The notes under the pieces are model-generated. The model was given only the letters and a program-made list of their open reading frames with translations. It did no database searches and was not told the DNA's origin. 5,524 nt of DNA from Planctomycetota bacterium. Lineage in GTDB: Bacteria; Planctomycetota; UBA1135; GCA-002686595. The stretch covers positions 1 to 5,524 of the forward strand of contig JAJFFA010000084.1 of the NCBI GenBank assembly GCA_021776885.1. Direction: 5' to 3'. The first letter of the stretch is position 1, and every line of letters begins with the position of its first letter. Positions 1 to 5,524 of this stretch are shown here, piece after piece. Position numbers and translations under genes: made by a program.

Positions 1-1365
1 CGCGCCGACCGACTCGGGTGCTACGGCTACCGCGAGGCGCGCACGCCCCATCTCGACTCGATCGCCGCGGGCGGCGCCCTGTTCGAGCGCGCGATCTCGA
101 CCGCGGGCATCACGCCGATGTCCCACTCGTCGATCCTCACCGGGCTCAACAACTACCGCCACGGGATGCGCGTCTTCTTCAGCGAGGAGGTCAGCCATCG
201 CTTGAAGGACTCCGTCTTCACCCTGCCCGAGCTCCTGGGCGGCGAGGGCTGGAACACGGCGGCCATGGTCAGCTCCTACCCCGTGTCCGAGATCTACAAC
301 CTGAACCAGGGCTTCGACACCTTCCAGACCGGGCTCGACCTCGAGGACATGAACTTCGAGGGCCAGCAGAAGCACGAGGACCACTGGCACGAGGGCACGA
401 CCCTCTCGACCCAGCGCCGCGGGGACTCCACCGTCGGCGATGCCCTGGCCTGGCTCGACGCCAACGCCAGGGGCGCCAACCCGGACCCCTGGTGCATGTG
501 GGTGCACATGTTCGACGTCCACGACTTCTCGATCGTGCCGCCCCAGGAGTGGGCCTCCGAGCGCTACGGCCTCGAGTACGACCGCAGCGTGCACCCCCAG
601 GACCCGGCCTGGCGCGAGATCATGTACGACCCCGAGCTGGCCTACATGGACGACCAGATCGGGCGCCTGCTGGCCTGGCTCGAGGCCAACGGCCAGCGCG
701 ACAACACGATCCTGGTGGTCACCGCGGACCACGGCCAGGGCCTCAAGGACGGCCTCGTGCGCCACCAGTGGCAGAAGCACCGTCTGCTCTACGACTGGTG
801 CTTGCACGTGCCCTTCCTGCTCGACGTCCCGGGCCGCACAGGCGGAGAGCGGGTCGCCGCCCAGGTGCGCACCATCGACATCGTGCCCACCCTGCTCGAC
901 GCCCTGCAGCTCGAGGGCCCCGACATGGAGGGCCGCTCGGTCCTGCCCCTGCTCGACGGTCAGCGCGAGCGCGAGCCGCGCCTGGCCTACGCCGACGCGC
1001 TCAACCTCTACGACGCCCACTCCCCCGGTCGCAAGAACCTGCCGCCGGGTCAGTACGACAACCTGTTCTGCGTCACGGACGGTCGCTGGAAGCTCATCTG
1101 GCACGAGCGGGAGCCCGACCAGAGTCAGCTCTTCGACCTGGGTAGCGACCCGGGCGAGACCCAGAACGTGTTCGCGGGCCATCCCGCGCAGGTCGAGCGC
1201 CTGCGCGCCTTCCTGATCGAGAACGACGCGATGAGCACCGAGCCGCCCGAGGGTGGGAGCGCCCCGGACAGCGACCGGCTCAATGCAGCGGGCTACGTCG
1301 GCGGTGACGACGACGAGGAAGAGGACAGCGGGGCAGGGGCGCAGGAGGACGGCGAGGGCCGTTGA
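1..1365 (+). CDS. Sulfatase-fold hydrolase/transferase (alkaline phosphatase superfamily), 5' partial
   Basis: The frame is open from base 1, so the true start lies outside the window; 454 residues are visible. The first visible residues, RADRLGCYGY (codons 1-10), match the end of the family's N-terminal metal motif (DTLRADxLGxYGY). They are followed by TPHLDSIAAGGALFERA, typical of sulfatases. The signature is TPMSHSSILTG at codons 38-48. The residue normally Cys or Ser, which matures to formylglycine, is Thr38 here, as in the PSHASLLTG subgroup and in LtaS/EptA-type transferases that use Thr. The second metal motif TADHGQG (Asp243, His244) is present, as is the HxWxKxxxLYD segment with the probable active-site Lys259. 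The body ends with SDPGETQNV and GYVGG, as usual in the family, then a tail rich in Asp and Glu. It should act on sulfate or phosphate esters in the periplasm or at the membrane. The substrate is unknown, and the Thr makes true sulfatase activity doubtful. Its stop overlaps the next start by one base. Confidence 0.9.
   Translation, partial: RADRLGCYGYREARTPHLDSIAAGGALFERAISTAGITPMSHSSILTGLNNYRHGMRVFFSEEVSHRLKDSVFTLPELLGGEGWNTAAMVSSYPVSEIYNLNQGFDTFQTGLDLEDMNFEGQQKHEDHWHEGTTLSTQRRGDSTVGDALAWLDANARGANPDPWCMWVHMFDVHDFSIVPPQEWASERYGLEYDRSVHPQDPAWREIMYDPELAYMDDQIGRLLAWLEANGQRDNTILVVTADHGQGLKDGLVRHQWQKHRLLYDWCLHVPFLLDVPGRTGGERVAAQVRTIDIVPTLLDALQLEGPDMEGRSVLPLLDGQREREPRLAYADALNLYDAHSPGRKNLPPGQYDNLFCVTDGRWKLIWHEREPDQSQLFDLGSDPGETQNVFAGHPAQVERLRAFLIENDAMSTEPPEGGSAPDSDRLNAAGYVGGDDDEEEDSGAGAQEDGEGR
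1343..1358 (+). promoter_or_regulatory. Ribosome-binding region for the GT-C gene
   Basis: A purine-rich stretch inside the end of the sulfatase-fold gene holds AGGAGG at 1343-1348 and GAGGG at 1354-1358. The second lies 6 bases before the ATG at 1365, which is good Shine-Dalgarno spacing. This favours ATG 1365 over the in-frame TTG at 1362. Because it lies in the upstream gene's acidic tail (Glu and Gly codons), part of the purine richness may simply be coding. Confidence 0.5.
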
Positions 1366-2810
1366 TGGAAGCGCAGCGCGCTGGCCCGCGACCCCTGGTC
1401 GCGCTCTGCGCGCCCTTCGTGCTGCTGGGGCTCGCCCTGCGGCTGGCCTTCTTGTGGGCCGCACGCGACGCGCAGCTGGTCGCAGACGAGGGCTTCTACG
1501 CCTACGCGGGCCTCTCCTGGCACGTCTTCGGCTTCTACTCGGACAGCTACCGCTACCTGTGGCCCCCGGGCTTCCCGTGGCTCCTGAAGGGTTGCCTCGC
1601 GGCCTTCGGCGAGGACGGGCTCTTCGCAGCGCGCTGCATCGGCGTCCTGGCCAGCGTCAGCACGGGGCTCTCGGTGATGCTGATCGCCCTGCGCCTCTTC
1701 GGTGCGCGCGCGGCGCGGCTAGCGGGGCTCGGCTGGGCCCTCTACCTGCCCCTGATCGGCTTCAGCCACAGCCTGTGGACCGAGGCCACCTTCAGCGCTC
1801 TGTTCGCCCCGGCCCTGCTGCTCGTCCTGGCTGCGCTGCAGGATGAGCAGCGGCGCGCGCGGCGCGTCGCCTGCGCTGCCGTGCTGTTCGCGGGTGCCCT
1901 GTACTTGAAGGAGTCGCCGCTCTACCTGGCGCCCCTGATCGCCCTGCTCCTGGCCGGGGTCGCGCAGCGACGCGAGGCCCCCGCGCGCCTCGCCGCGCGG
2001 CTCGAGCCGGCCAGCCTGTGGCTGCTCGTGCTCGCGGTCCTGATCCTGCCCTGGACCCTGCGCAACGCCGACGTCTACGGGCGCTTCGTGCCCCTGGGGG
2101 CATCCCTGGGCGAGAACGCCTACCGCGGGCTCAACGCCAACTACACCAACTTCGACCTGGCCCTCGCGGCCCAGAAGGTGCGCGCGGGCGACCCGACGGC
2201 GGGGCGCCCGCGCGCCTTCTTCAGTGACCCTGCGGGGGCGGCGGCCTGGACCCGGGCGGACGAGCTGCCCAACACGATCGATCGCCAGGCCGCCGGCCTC
2301 GAGCGCGGCCTCGGCTTCGCTGCGGAGCACCCTGGCTGGTTCCTGCGCTCGCGGGTGAAGAAGCTCGCGGATCTGTTCGCCCCCGTGTCGTTCTTCCTGC
2401 GCCACCTGGGCCTCGAGGCCTACGGCCCGCAGAGCGCCCTGACCCGGCCAGCCCTGCGCCGCCCCCTGGCGCTCTTCTCCGTGGCCCTGCCGCTGCTGCT
2501 CCTGCCCCTGGCCTGGCTCGGACTGCTCTCCCTGCGCGAGCGCCCGGCCCTGTCCCTGTGCGCGTGCGTCTTGTCCTACTTCGTTCTGACCGCGGCGCTG
2601 GTGGCCATGTCGCGTTTCCGCGTCCCGATGCTGCCGCTGCTGATCCCCCTGGCCGCCGGCGCCCTGGCCCGCGGACCACGCGACAGCCTGCGTGCCCTCT
2701 CGCGCCCGCGCCGCATCGCCGCCTGCGCAGGCTGGGCGCTCCTGGTCTTCCTCTGGTGGGTCGACCTGCCCGAGACCCTGGCCCTCTTCTCCCTGGCCTG
2801 GAAGCCATGA
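1365..2810 (+). CDS. GT-C fold membrane glycosyltransferase (ArnT/PMT, GT39-like)
   Basis: This is a 481-residue polytopic membrane protein. A short basic N-terminus precedes a first membrane segment (about residues 11-33), followed by the first outer loop with Asp41-Glu42 in VADEGFYAYAG. That acidic pair is the usual catalytic/metal site of ArnT and PMT-type enzymes. WPPGFPWLL (66-74) matches the PP-x-x-P-L-L loop of this superfamily. LKESPLYLAP, with Lys182 and Glu183, lies where relatives carry a conserved charged pair after a membrane helix. Many hydrophobic segments follow, with a soluble region at about 245-335. The SRFRVPMLPLL motif (416-426) begins the late membrane segment typical of the family. 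Relatives transfer a sugar from a polyprenyl-phosphate donor to lipid, glycan or protein on the outer face of the inner membrane; donor and acceptor cannot be read here. The start overlaps the upstream stop as TGATG, implying translational coupling. Confidence 0.85.
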   Translation: MEAQRAGPRPLVALCAPFVLLGLALRLAFLWAARDAQLVADEGFYAYAGLSWHVFGFYSDSYRYLWPPGFPWLLKGCLAAFGEDGLFAARCIGVLASVSTGLSVMLIALRLFGARAARLAGLGWALYLPLIGFSHSLWTEATFSALFAPALLLVLAALQDEQRRARRVACAAVLFAGALYLKESPLYLAPLIALLLAGVAQRREAPARLAARLEPASLWLLVLAVLILPWTLRNADVYGRFVPLGASLGENAYRGLNANYTNFDLALAAQKVRAGDPTAGRPRAFFSDPAGAAAWTRADELPNTIDRQAAGLERGLGFAAEHPGWFLRSRVKKLADLFAPVSFFLRHLGLEAYGPQSALTRPALRRPLALFSVALPLLLLPLAWLGLLSLRERPALSLCACVLSYFVLTAALVAMSRFRVPMLPLLIPLAAGALARGPRDSLRALSRPRRIAACAGWALLVFLWWVDLPETLALFSLAWKP

Positions 2811-3373
2811 AGAGCGCTCGCTTCCAGGGACTGCTGGTGCTCGCGCTGGTCGTCGAGCTCAGCGTCTGGGCCGCCCTGCGGCCCGGCCCCGCCGCACTCG
2901 AGGCGCAGGCGACAGACCTCGCGGCCTGGCGCCTGCGGGCCAGCCGTGGCGTGCCGGACAGGTCGCACTTCGACGCGACCTTCGTCGAACAGCGCCTGGC
3001 CGAGCTCGCCGATCCAAGGGCCGATCTGCGTGCGGCCCTGTTCGTGTTCAGCGGCGACGTGAACCGCCTCAGCGGGCCGCGGGCCCAGCTCGAGTGGGTG
3101 GTCGATGCCCTCTCCCGCCCCGTCGAGCGGCGCACGCTCCTGGCCGCGGTGCTGCAGCTGCGCAAGACGGGTGGGGCCGCCGTCGGAGCGTCGGGGGCCA
3201 TGGGCGCCCAGGAGTGGCGCTGGGCCGCCCGGGCCCTCTCGGGTGAACCCTGGCCCGCAGACCTGGCCGCCGCGCTGCGCGAGCACTTCGCTCCCCTGCG
3301 GGCCCAGGTCCAGGGCTACCTCGAGCGCCAGGGCACGAGTGACGGGGGCGGCGAGGGCGGAGGCGGCGACTGA
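2807..3373 (+). CDS. Hypothetical membrane-anchored or exported protein
   Basis: I do not recognise this 188-residue protein. The start ATG (2807) lies inside the ATGA overlap with the GT-C stop, which fixes the likely start; GGAAG just upstream is too close for a strong ribosome site, so re-initiation is plausible. Residues 1-6 are basic, then about 8-24 form one hydrophobic segment interrupted by Glu17, giving a signal peptide or N-terminal anchor. The rest is mostly alanine-, leucine- and arginine-rich and looks helical. It includes FVEQRLAELADPRADLR, then LFVFSGDVNRLSGPRAQLEW, then an amphipathic helix near VQGYLERQ, and ends in a Gly/Asp-rich tail. No cysteines, metal sites or catalytic motifs were seen. 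Coupling to the GT-C gene suggests an accessory role to that enzyme in the envelope; this is inference. That it is a real gene rests on the overlap, the open frame and the sensible N-terminus. Confidence 0.75.
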   Translation: MKSARFQGLLVLALVVELSVWAALRPGPAALEAQATDLAAWRLRASRGVPDRSHFDATFVEQRLAELADPRADLRAALFVFSGDVNRLSGPRAQLEWVVDALSRPVERRTLLAAVLQLRKTGGAAVGASGAMGAQEWRWAARALSGEPWPADLAAALREHFAPLRAQVQGYLERQGTSDGGGEGGGGD

Positions 3374-3411
3374 CATTGCGCATGCGGGCCGTCTGGCGGA
3401 CACTGGCGTCC
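3374..3411 (+). other. Short gap before the propeller gene
   Basis: Thirty-eight bases separate the small anchored protein from the chosen start of the propeller gene. No clear -35/-10 pair or terminator hairpin is visible. GGCGGA at 3395-3400, 11 bases before ATG 3412, is a weak ribosome-site candidate. Read-through from the upstream genes is therefore possible, but the gap could also hide a promoter of a type I cannot recognise in such GC-rich DNA. Confidence 0.4.
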
Positions 3412-3480
3412 ATGAAGTCAGCCCCCCGCACGCTCCTAGCCGCACCGTTCCTGGCCCTCCTGCCCGGCCTCTCCTTCGCC
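3412..3480 (+). other. Signal peptide of the propeller protein
   Basis: MKSAPRTLLAAPFLALLPGL has a short basic n-region (Lys2, Arg6) and a hydrophobic core from residue 8. It ends in Ser-Phe-Ala before Gln24, a small-x-small cleavage site. There is no lipobox cysteine and no twin arginine, so Sec export with signal peptidase I cleavage is expected. Confidence 0.85.
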
Positions 3481-5325
3481 CAGGGCCTGTCCGTCGTCTC
3501 GATGGTGCCCGCCGCCGGGAACCAGGTGGCCGACCCCGAGACCCGGGTGGAGCTCGAGTTCGACCGCGCCCTCGACCCGCTGAGTCTGCCGCCCAACACG
3601 AACGACTTCTGGATCTTCGGGAAGTACTCCGGCGTGGCCAGCGGCAGCCTGAGCCTGGCCGACGCGGACCGGCGCCTCGTCTTCCAGCCCGACGCCCCCT
3701 TCGCCGTCGGCGAGACCGTGCACATCCTGTGCTCCAGCGCCCTGCGCGCCGCGGACGGCACGACCCTGCGCGCGGCGGGTTGGACCGGCGCCTTCCGCAT
3801 CGGCTCCAAGCGCGCCCCCAACCTGGTCTTCAACGAGGTCCAGCGCCTCTCGGGACGTACGAACCCGGGCGTGTCCGTGCGCATCTACGGCGCGAGCATG
3901 GCCGACCTGAACGAGGACGGCTGGATCGACATCGCCCTGGTCAACGAGGACTCCTCCGACGTGCGCGTGCTGCCCAACCGCGCGGACGGGACCGGGCTGT
4001 ACGACCTCTTCTCGACGCCGACCCCCACCGGCGCCGTGCCCAGCCCCAACGAGACCGCCGACTTCAACCGCGACGGGCACATGGACATGTGCACCGCCAA
4101 CACCCAGGACACCACGGTCTCGGTGCTCCTGGGCGACGGCACTGGCGGCTTCTCGTCCAGCGTGGAGTACAGCGCGGGCAGCAACCCGCGCGGCATCGCG
4201 GTGCTCGACGTGGACGGGGACGGCGACCAGGACATCGTCAACACCAACTTCGGCTCGAACAACCTGTCGCTCCTGCTCAACGACGGGAACGGAGTGTTCG
4301 GCGCGGCGACCTTCATCGAGGGCGGAGGCAACGGCGAGTTCGCCCTGGCCAGTGATGACCTCGACCGCGACGGCATCTCCGACCTGGTGGTGGGCTCGCG
4401 CACGGGCCAGCGCGTCACGGTGCTGCTCGGCAACGGCGACGGCAGCTTCAGCCTGCACGACACCGAGGACAGTGTCGGAGCCACCTGGCAGCTCTCCACC
4501 GGCGACGTGAACGGCGACGGCTTCACGGACGTCGTCACGGCCAACTCGTTCAGCAACTCGAGTTCGGTCCTGTTCGGCGACGGGAGCGGCAACCTGAGCG
4601 CGCCCCAGGTGCAGTTTTCGGCCGCCTTCACCACGGCCATCGACCTGGGTGACCTCGACGGCGACGGCGACCTGGACCGCGTGCTCTCCAACTTCTCCGA
4701 CCGCTGCTGGCAGATCTGGGAGAACCAGGGCAACGGCACCTTCGTCCTGCGCCGCGAGTTCTTTTCCTCCACCAACCCCGGCTGCGCGGCCATGCTCGAC
4801 ATCGACAAGGACCGCGACCTGGACCTGGTGCTCCTGGACGAGACCGGCGACGAGGTGCGCATCCTCGACAACTTCACGGGCGGCACGACCTACTGCTACG
4901 GCGACGGCTCCTCGGCAGCCTGCCCCTGCGGCAACGGCACCCTGGCCGGCGCGGACCGCAGCTGCGCCAACTCCTCGGGCGCCGGCGCCCTGATCGCCGC
5001 CAGCGGAAGCACCTCGGTGCTGGGCGACCTCGAGCTCTGCGTCCTGGGCCTGCCCCCCGGCCGCCCGGGCCTGCTCTTCGCCGGTACGACCCAGCCCATG
5101 GCGCCCTTCGGCGACGCGCTGCGCTGCGTCGGTGGCTCGATCACGCGCTTCCCCGTCGGCTTCGCCAGCGCCGCGGGCAGCTTCAGCCAGGGCGGCATCG
5201 CGGCCCGCGTCGGCGCGTCGTCCGGCGACACGCGCCACTTCCAGGGTTGGTTCCGCGACGCGGGCGGCCCCTGCGGGAACGGCTTCACCCTGAGCGCGGG
5301 CTACTCCGTCGTCTTCACGCCGTAG
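3412..5325 (+). CDS. Secreted FG-GAP/VCBS seven-repeat propeller protein with Big_5-like and Cys-containing C-terminal domains
   Basis: The protein has 637 residues when started at ATG 3412. This start places a clean signal peptide at the N-terminus (residues 1-23, SFA before Gln24); upstream TTG 3376 and ATG 3382 would add an unneeded basic extension. Residues 27-131 resemble a Big_5 (SbsA-type) Ig-like domain: SMVPAAGNQV, VELEFDRALD, then FAVGETVHI and a closing strand. Residues 165-471 carry seven DxxxDGxxD-type calcium loops at 165, 217, 266, 316, 365, 414 and 463. Five of them are followed by an LLGDGxGxF-type turn, as in FG-GAP/VCBS repeats. Residues 492-637 form a separate domain with seven cysteines that I recall from planctomycete secreted proteins. 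The likely location is outside the inner membrane, with a calcium-stabilised binding or structural role. No enzyme motif was seen and the ligand is unknown. Confidence 0.9.
   Translation: MKSAPRTLLAAPFLALLPGLSFAQGLSVVSMVPAAGNQVADPETRVELEFDRALDPLSLPPNTNDFWIFGKYSGVASGSLSLADADRRLVFQPDAPFAVGETVHILCSSALRAADGTTLRAAGWTGAFRIGSKRAPNLVFNEVQRLSGRTNPGVSVRIYGASMADLNEDGWIDIALVNEDSSDVRVLPNRADGTGLYDLFSTPTPTGAVPSPNETADFNRDGHMDMCTANTQDTTVSVLLGDGTGGFSSSVEYSAGSNPRGIAVLDVDGDGDQDIVNTNFGSNNLSLLLNDGNGVFGAATFIEGGGNGEFALASDDLDRDGISDLVVGSRTGQRVTVLLGNGDGSFSLHDTEDSVGATWQLSTGDVNGDGFTDVVTANSFSNSSSVLFGDGSGNLSAPQVQFSAAFTTAIDLGDLDGDGDLDRVLSNFSDRCWQIWENQGNGTFVLRREFFSSTNPGCAAMLDIDKDRDLDLVLLDETGDEVRILDNFTGGTTYCYGDGSSAACPCGNGTLAGADRSCANSSGAGALIAASGSTSVLGDLELCVLGLPPGRPGLLFAGTTQPMAPFGDALRCVGGSITRFPVGFASAAGSFSQGGIAARVGASSGDTRHFQGWFRDAGGPCGNGFTLSAGYSVVFTP
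3904..4824 (+). repeat. Seven coding repeats with about 147-bp period (FG-GAP/VCBS blades)
   Basis: Calcium-loop motifs begin at bases 3904, 4060, 4207, 4357, 4504, 4651 and 4798. They read DLNEDGWID, DFNRDGHMD, DVDGDGDQD, DLDRDGISD, DVNGDGFTD, DLDGDGDLD and DIDKDRDLD. Spacings are 52, 49, 50, 49, 49 and 49 residues. Glycine/phenylalanine turns recur in the same register (ending at residues 247, 296, 346, 395 and 444). The evenness suggests one closed seven-bladed propeller. The last motif has Arg in place of the loop glycine. Confidence 0.85.
4885..5322 (+). other. Cysteine-containing C-terminal domain, probable lineage-specific secretion or anchoring module
   Basis: This covers residues 492-637 of the propeller protein. 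It opens with YCYGDGSSAACPCGNG and has cysteines at 495, 504, 506, 518, 543, 572 and 621. Recognisable pieces are CANSSGAGALIAASGS, then LLFAGTTQ, FGDALRCVGGSITRFP, and a closing WFRDAGGPCG...LSAGYSVVFTP. From memory, the same pattern ends many otherwise unrelated secreted proteins in some planctomycetes. That distribution would suit a sorting or surface-attachment role; the role is inferred. Seven cysteines leave one unpaired if the rest form disulfides. Confidence 0.65.
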
Positions 5326-5363
5326 CCCGGACTCGCTGCCCGGATTCGCTGCCCGGATTCGCT
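5325..5363. repeat. Three tandem copies of a 13-bp repeat between convergent genes
   Basis: The unit GCCCGGAYTCGCT occurs at 5325-5337 (with C at the variable position), 5338-5350 and 5351-5363 (both with T). The first copy begins on the last base of the propeller gene's stop codon. The array fills almost all of the 39-bp gap between the two convergent stop codons. After 7 bases a partial unit, GCCCGG, reappears at 5371. The function is unknown, and slippage-type expansion is the simplest origin. Confidence 0.8.
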
Positions 5364-5364
5364 A

Positions 5365-5524
5365 CTAGCTGCCCGGGCCAGGCGCGAGGGCGGGAACGAG
5401 CAGCAGCACGAGGTTGCCGGCGGCGTGCAGAGCCGTCGGTGCGACCAGGGACGTGTGGCGCTCGCGCACGATCCCGAGCACCAGCCCCGCGAGGAAGGAG
5501 TGGGGCGCGGCCGGGGCTCCGAGG
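5365..5524 (-). CDS. CPBP-family intramembrane metalloprotease, C-terminal fragment
   Basis: On the minus strand the frame is open from the right edge to a TAG at 5367-5365, giving the last 52 residues. The sequence runs LGAPAAPHSFLAGLVLGIVR then ERHTSLVAPTALHAAGNL, followed by a short hydrophobic end. The spaced His (visible residue 8), the GLVLGxVRERxxSLxAP segment and the HAxxN motif (His33, Asn37) match the third and fourth conserved motifs of CPBP (CAAX protease/bacteriocin-processing, Abi) membrane proteins. The EExxxR motif expected upstream is outside the window. Relatives are multi-pass proteases with varied roles, such as prenyl-protein or peptide processing. The substrate cannot be inferred. 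It converges on the propeller gene, so it belongs to a different transcript. Confidence 0.75.
   Translation of the reverse strand, partial: LGAPAAPHSFLAGLVLGIVRERHTSLVAPTALHAAGNLVLLLVPALAPGPGS

Noticed and set aside
18..1145. Long plus-strand open frame overlapping the sulfatase-fold gene in another frame
   Set aside because: The product is Arg/Pro/Ala-rich with no family resemblance, while the other frame encodes a clear conserved enzyme.
118..1365. ATG at 118 as the start of the sulfatase-fold gene
   Set aside because: The frame is open upstream to base 1 and encodes conserved family sequence (RADRLGCYGY, TPHLDSIAAGG). Starting at 118 would also remove the nucleophile position (Thr38).
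1362..1367. TTG at 1362 as the start of the GT-C gene
   Set aside because: It adds only one residue before an ATG that is better spaced from GAGGG and overlaps the upstream stop.
3376..3411. TTG 3376 or ATG 3382 as the start of the propeller gene
   Set aside because: Either adds a basic 10-12 residue extension ahead of a complete signal peptide that begins at ATG 3412. ATG 3382 cannot be fully excluded.
3436..5238. A 600-codon open frame on the minus strand opposite the propeller gene
   Set aside because: It encodes low-complexity Val/Ala/Glu/Gly-rich sequence with no domain. It mirrors the codon bias and repeated Asp/Gly motifs of the plus-strand gene, as expected of a GC-rich shadow frame.
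5351..5378. Hairpin (GCCCGG pairing with CCGGGC) as an intrinsic terminator
   Set aside because: The stem is only six base pairs with a 16-base loop and no T-run on either strand. The pairing follows from the repeat unit and a palindromic GCCCGGGC, so it is not called as a terminator.
1..5524. Defence system, toxin-antitoxin pair, CRISPR array, phage or insertion sequence
   Set aside because: No nuclease, transposase, integrase, spaced palindromic repeats or terminal inverted repeats were seen. CPBP proteins are sometimes called Abi, but that label alone does not support a phage-defence role.

Overview
This is a GC-rich, gene-dense window. It holds four plus-strand coding regions, the first cut by the left edge, and the 3' end of one convergent minus-strand gene cut by the right edge. 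No RNA genes, insertion sequences, CRISPR arrays or phage genes were seen. The lineage is best guessed as Planctomycetota. This rests mainly on the cysteine-containing C-terminal domain of the large secreted protein (a CYGDGSxxxCPCGNG-type start and a GTTQ...FGDALRCVGG core), which I remember as a recurrent tail on secreted proteins of Saltatorellus/Poly30-like planctomycetes. The FG-GAP propeller, sulfatase-fold protein and very high GC fit but do not prove it. Myxobacteria or another high-GC group cannot be excluded from sequence alone.

Layout. 1-1365: C-terminal 454 residues of a sulfatase-fold (alkaline phosphatase superfamily) enzyme with Thr, not Cys or Ser, at the usual formylglycine position. 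1365-2810: a polytopic GT-C glycosyltransferase of the ArnT/PMT (GT39-like) type. 2807-3373: a 188-residue protein of unknown function with an N-terminal membrane anchor or signal sequence. These three are joined by a 1-bp (TGATG) and a 4-bp (ATGA) stop/start overlap, so they are almost certainly co-transcribed and translationally coupled. After a 38-bp gap, 3412-5325 encodes a secreted protein: signal peptide, Big_5-like Ig domain, seven evenly spaced calcium-loop FG-GAP/VCBS repeats (probably one seven-bladed propeller) and the cysteine-containing C-terminal domain. A 39-bp convergent intergenic gap holds most of three tandem copies of a 13-bp repeat. It is followed on the minus strand by the last 52 residues of a CPBP-family (CAAX protease/bacteriocin-processing) intramembrane protease.

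How the genes may work together (inference): the first three look like an envelope glycan-modifying cassette. The membrane GT-C enzyme would transfer a sugar from a polyprenyl-phosphate donor, and the sulfatase-fold protein would hydrolyse or transfer a sulfate or phosphate group on the outer face. The small anchored protein is a possible accessory. The propeller protein may be in the same transcript, but no sequence feature links its function to the other three.
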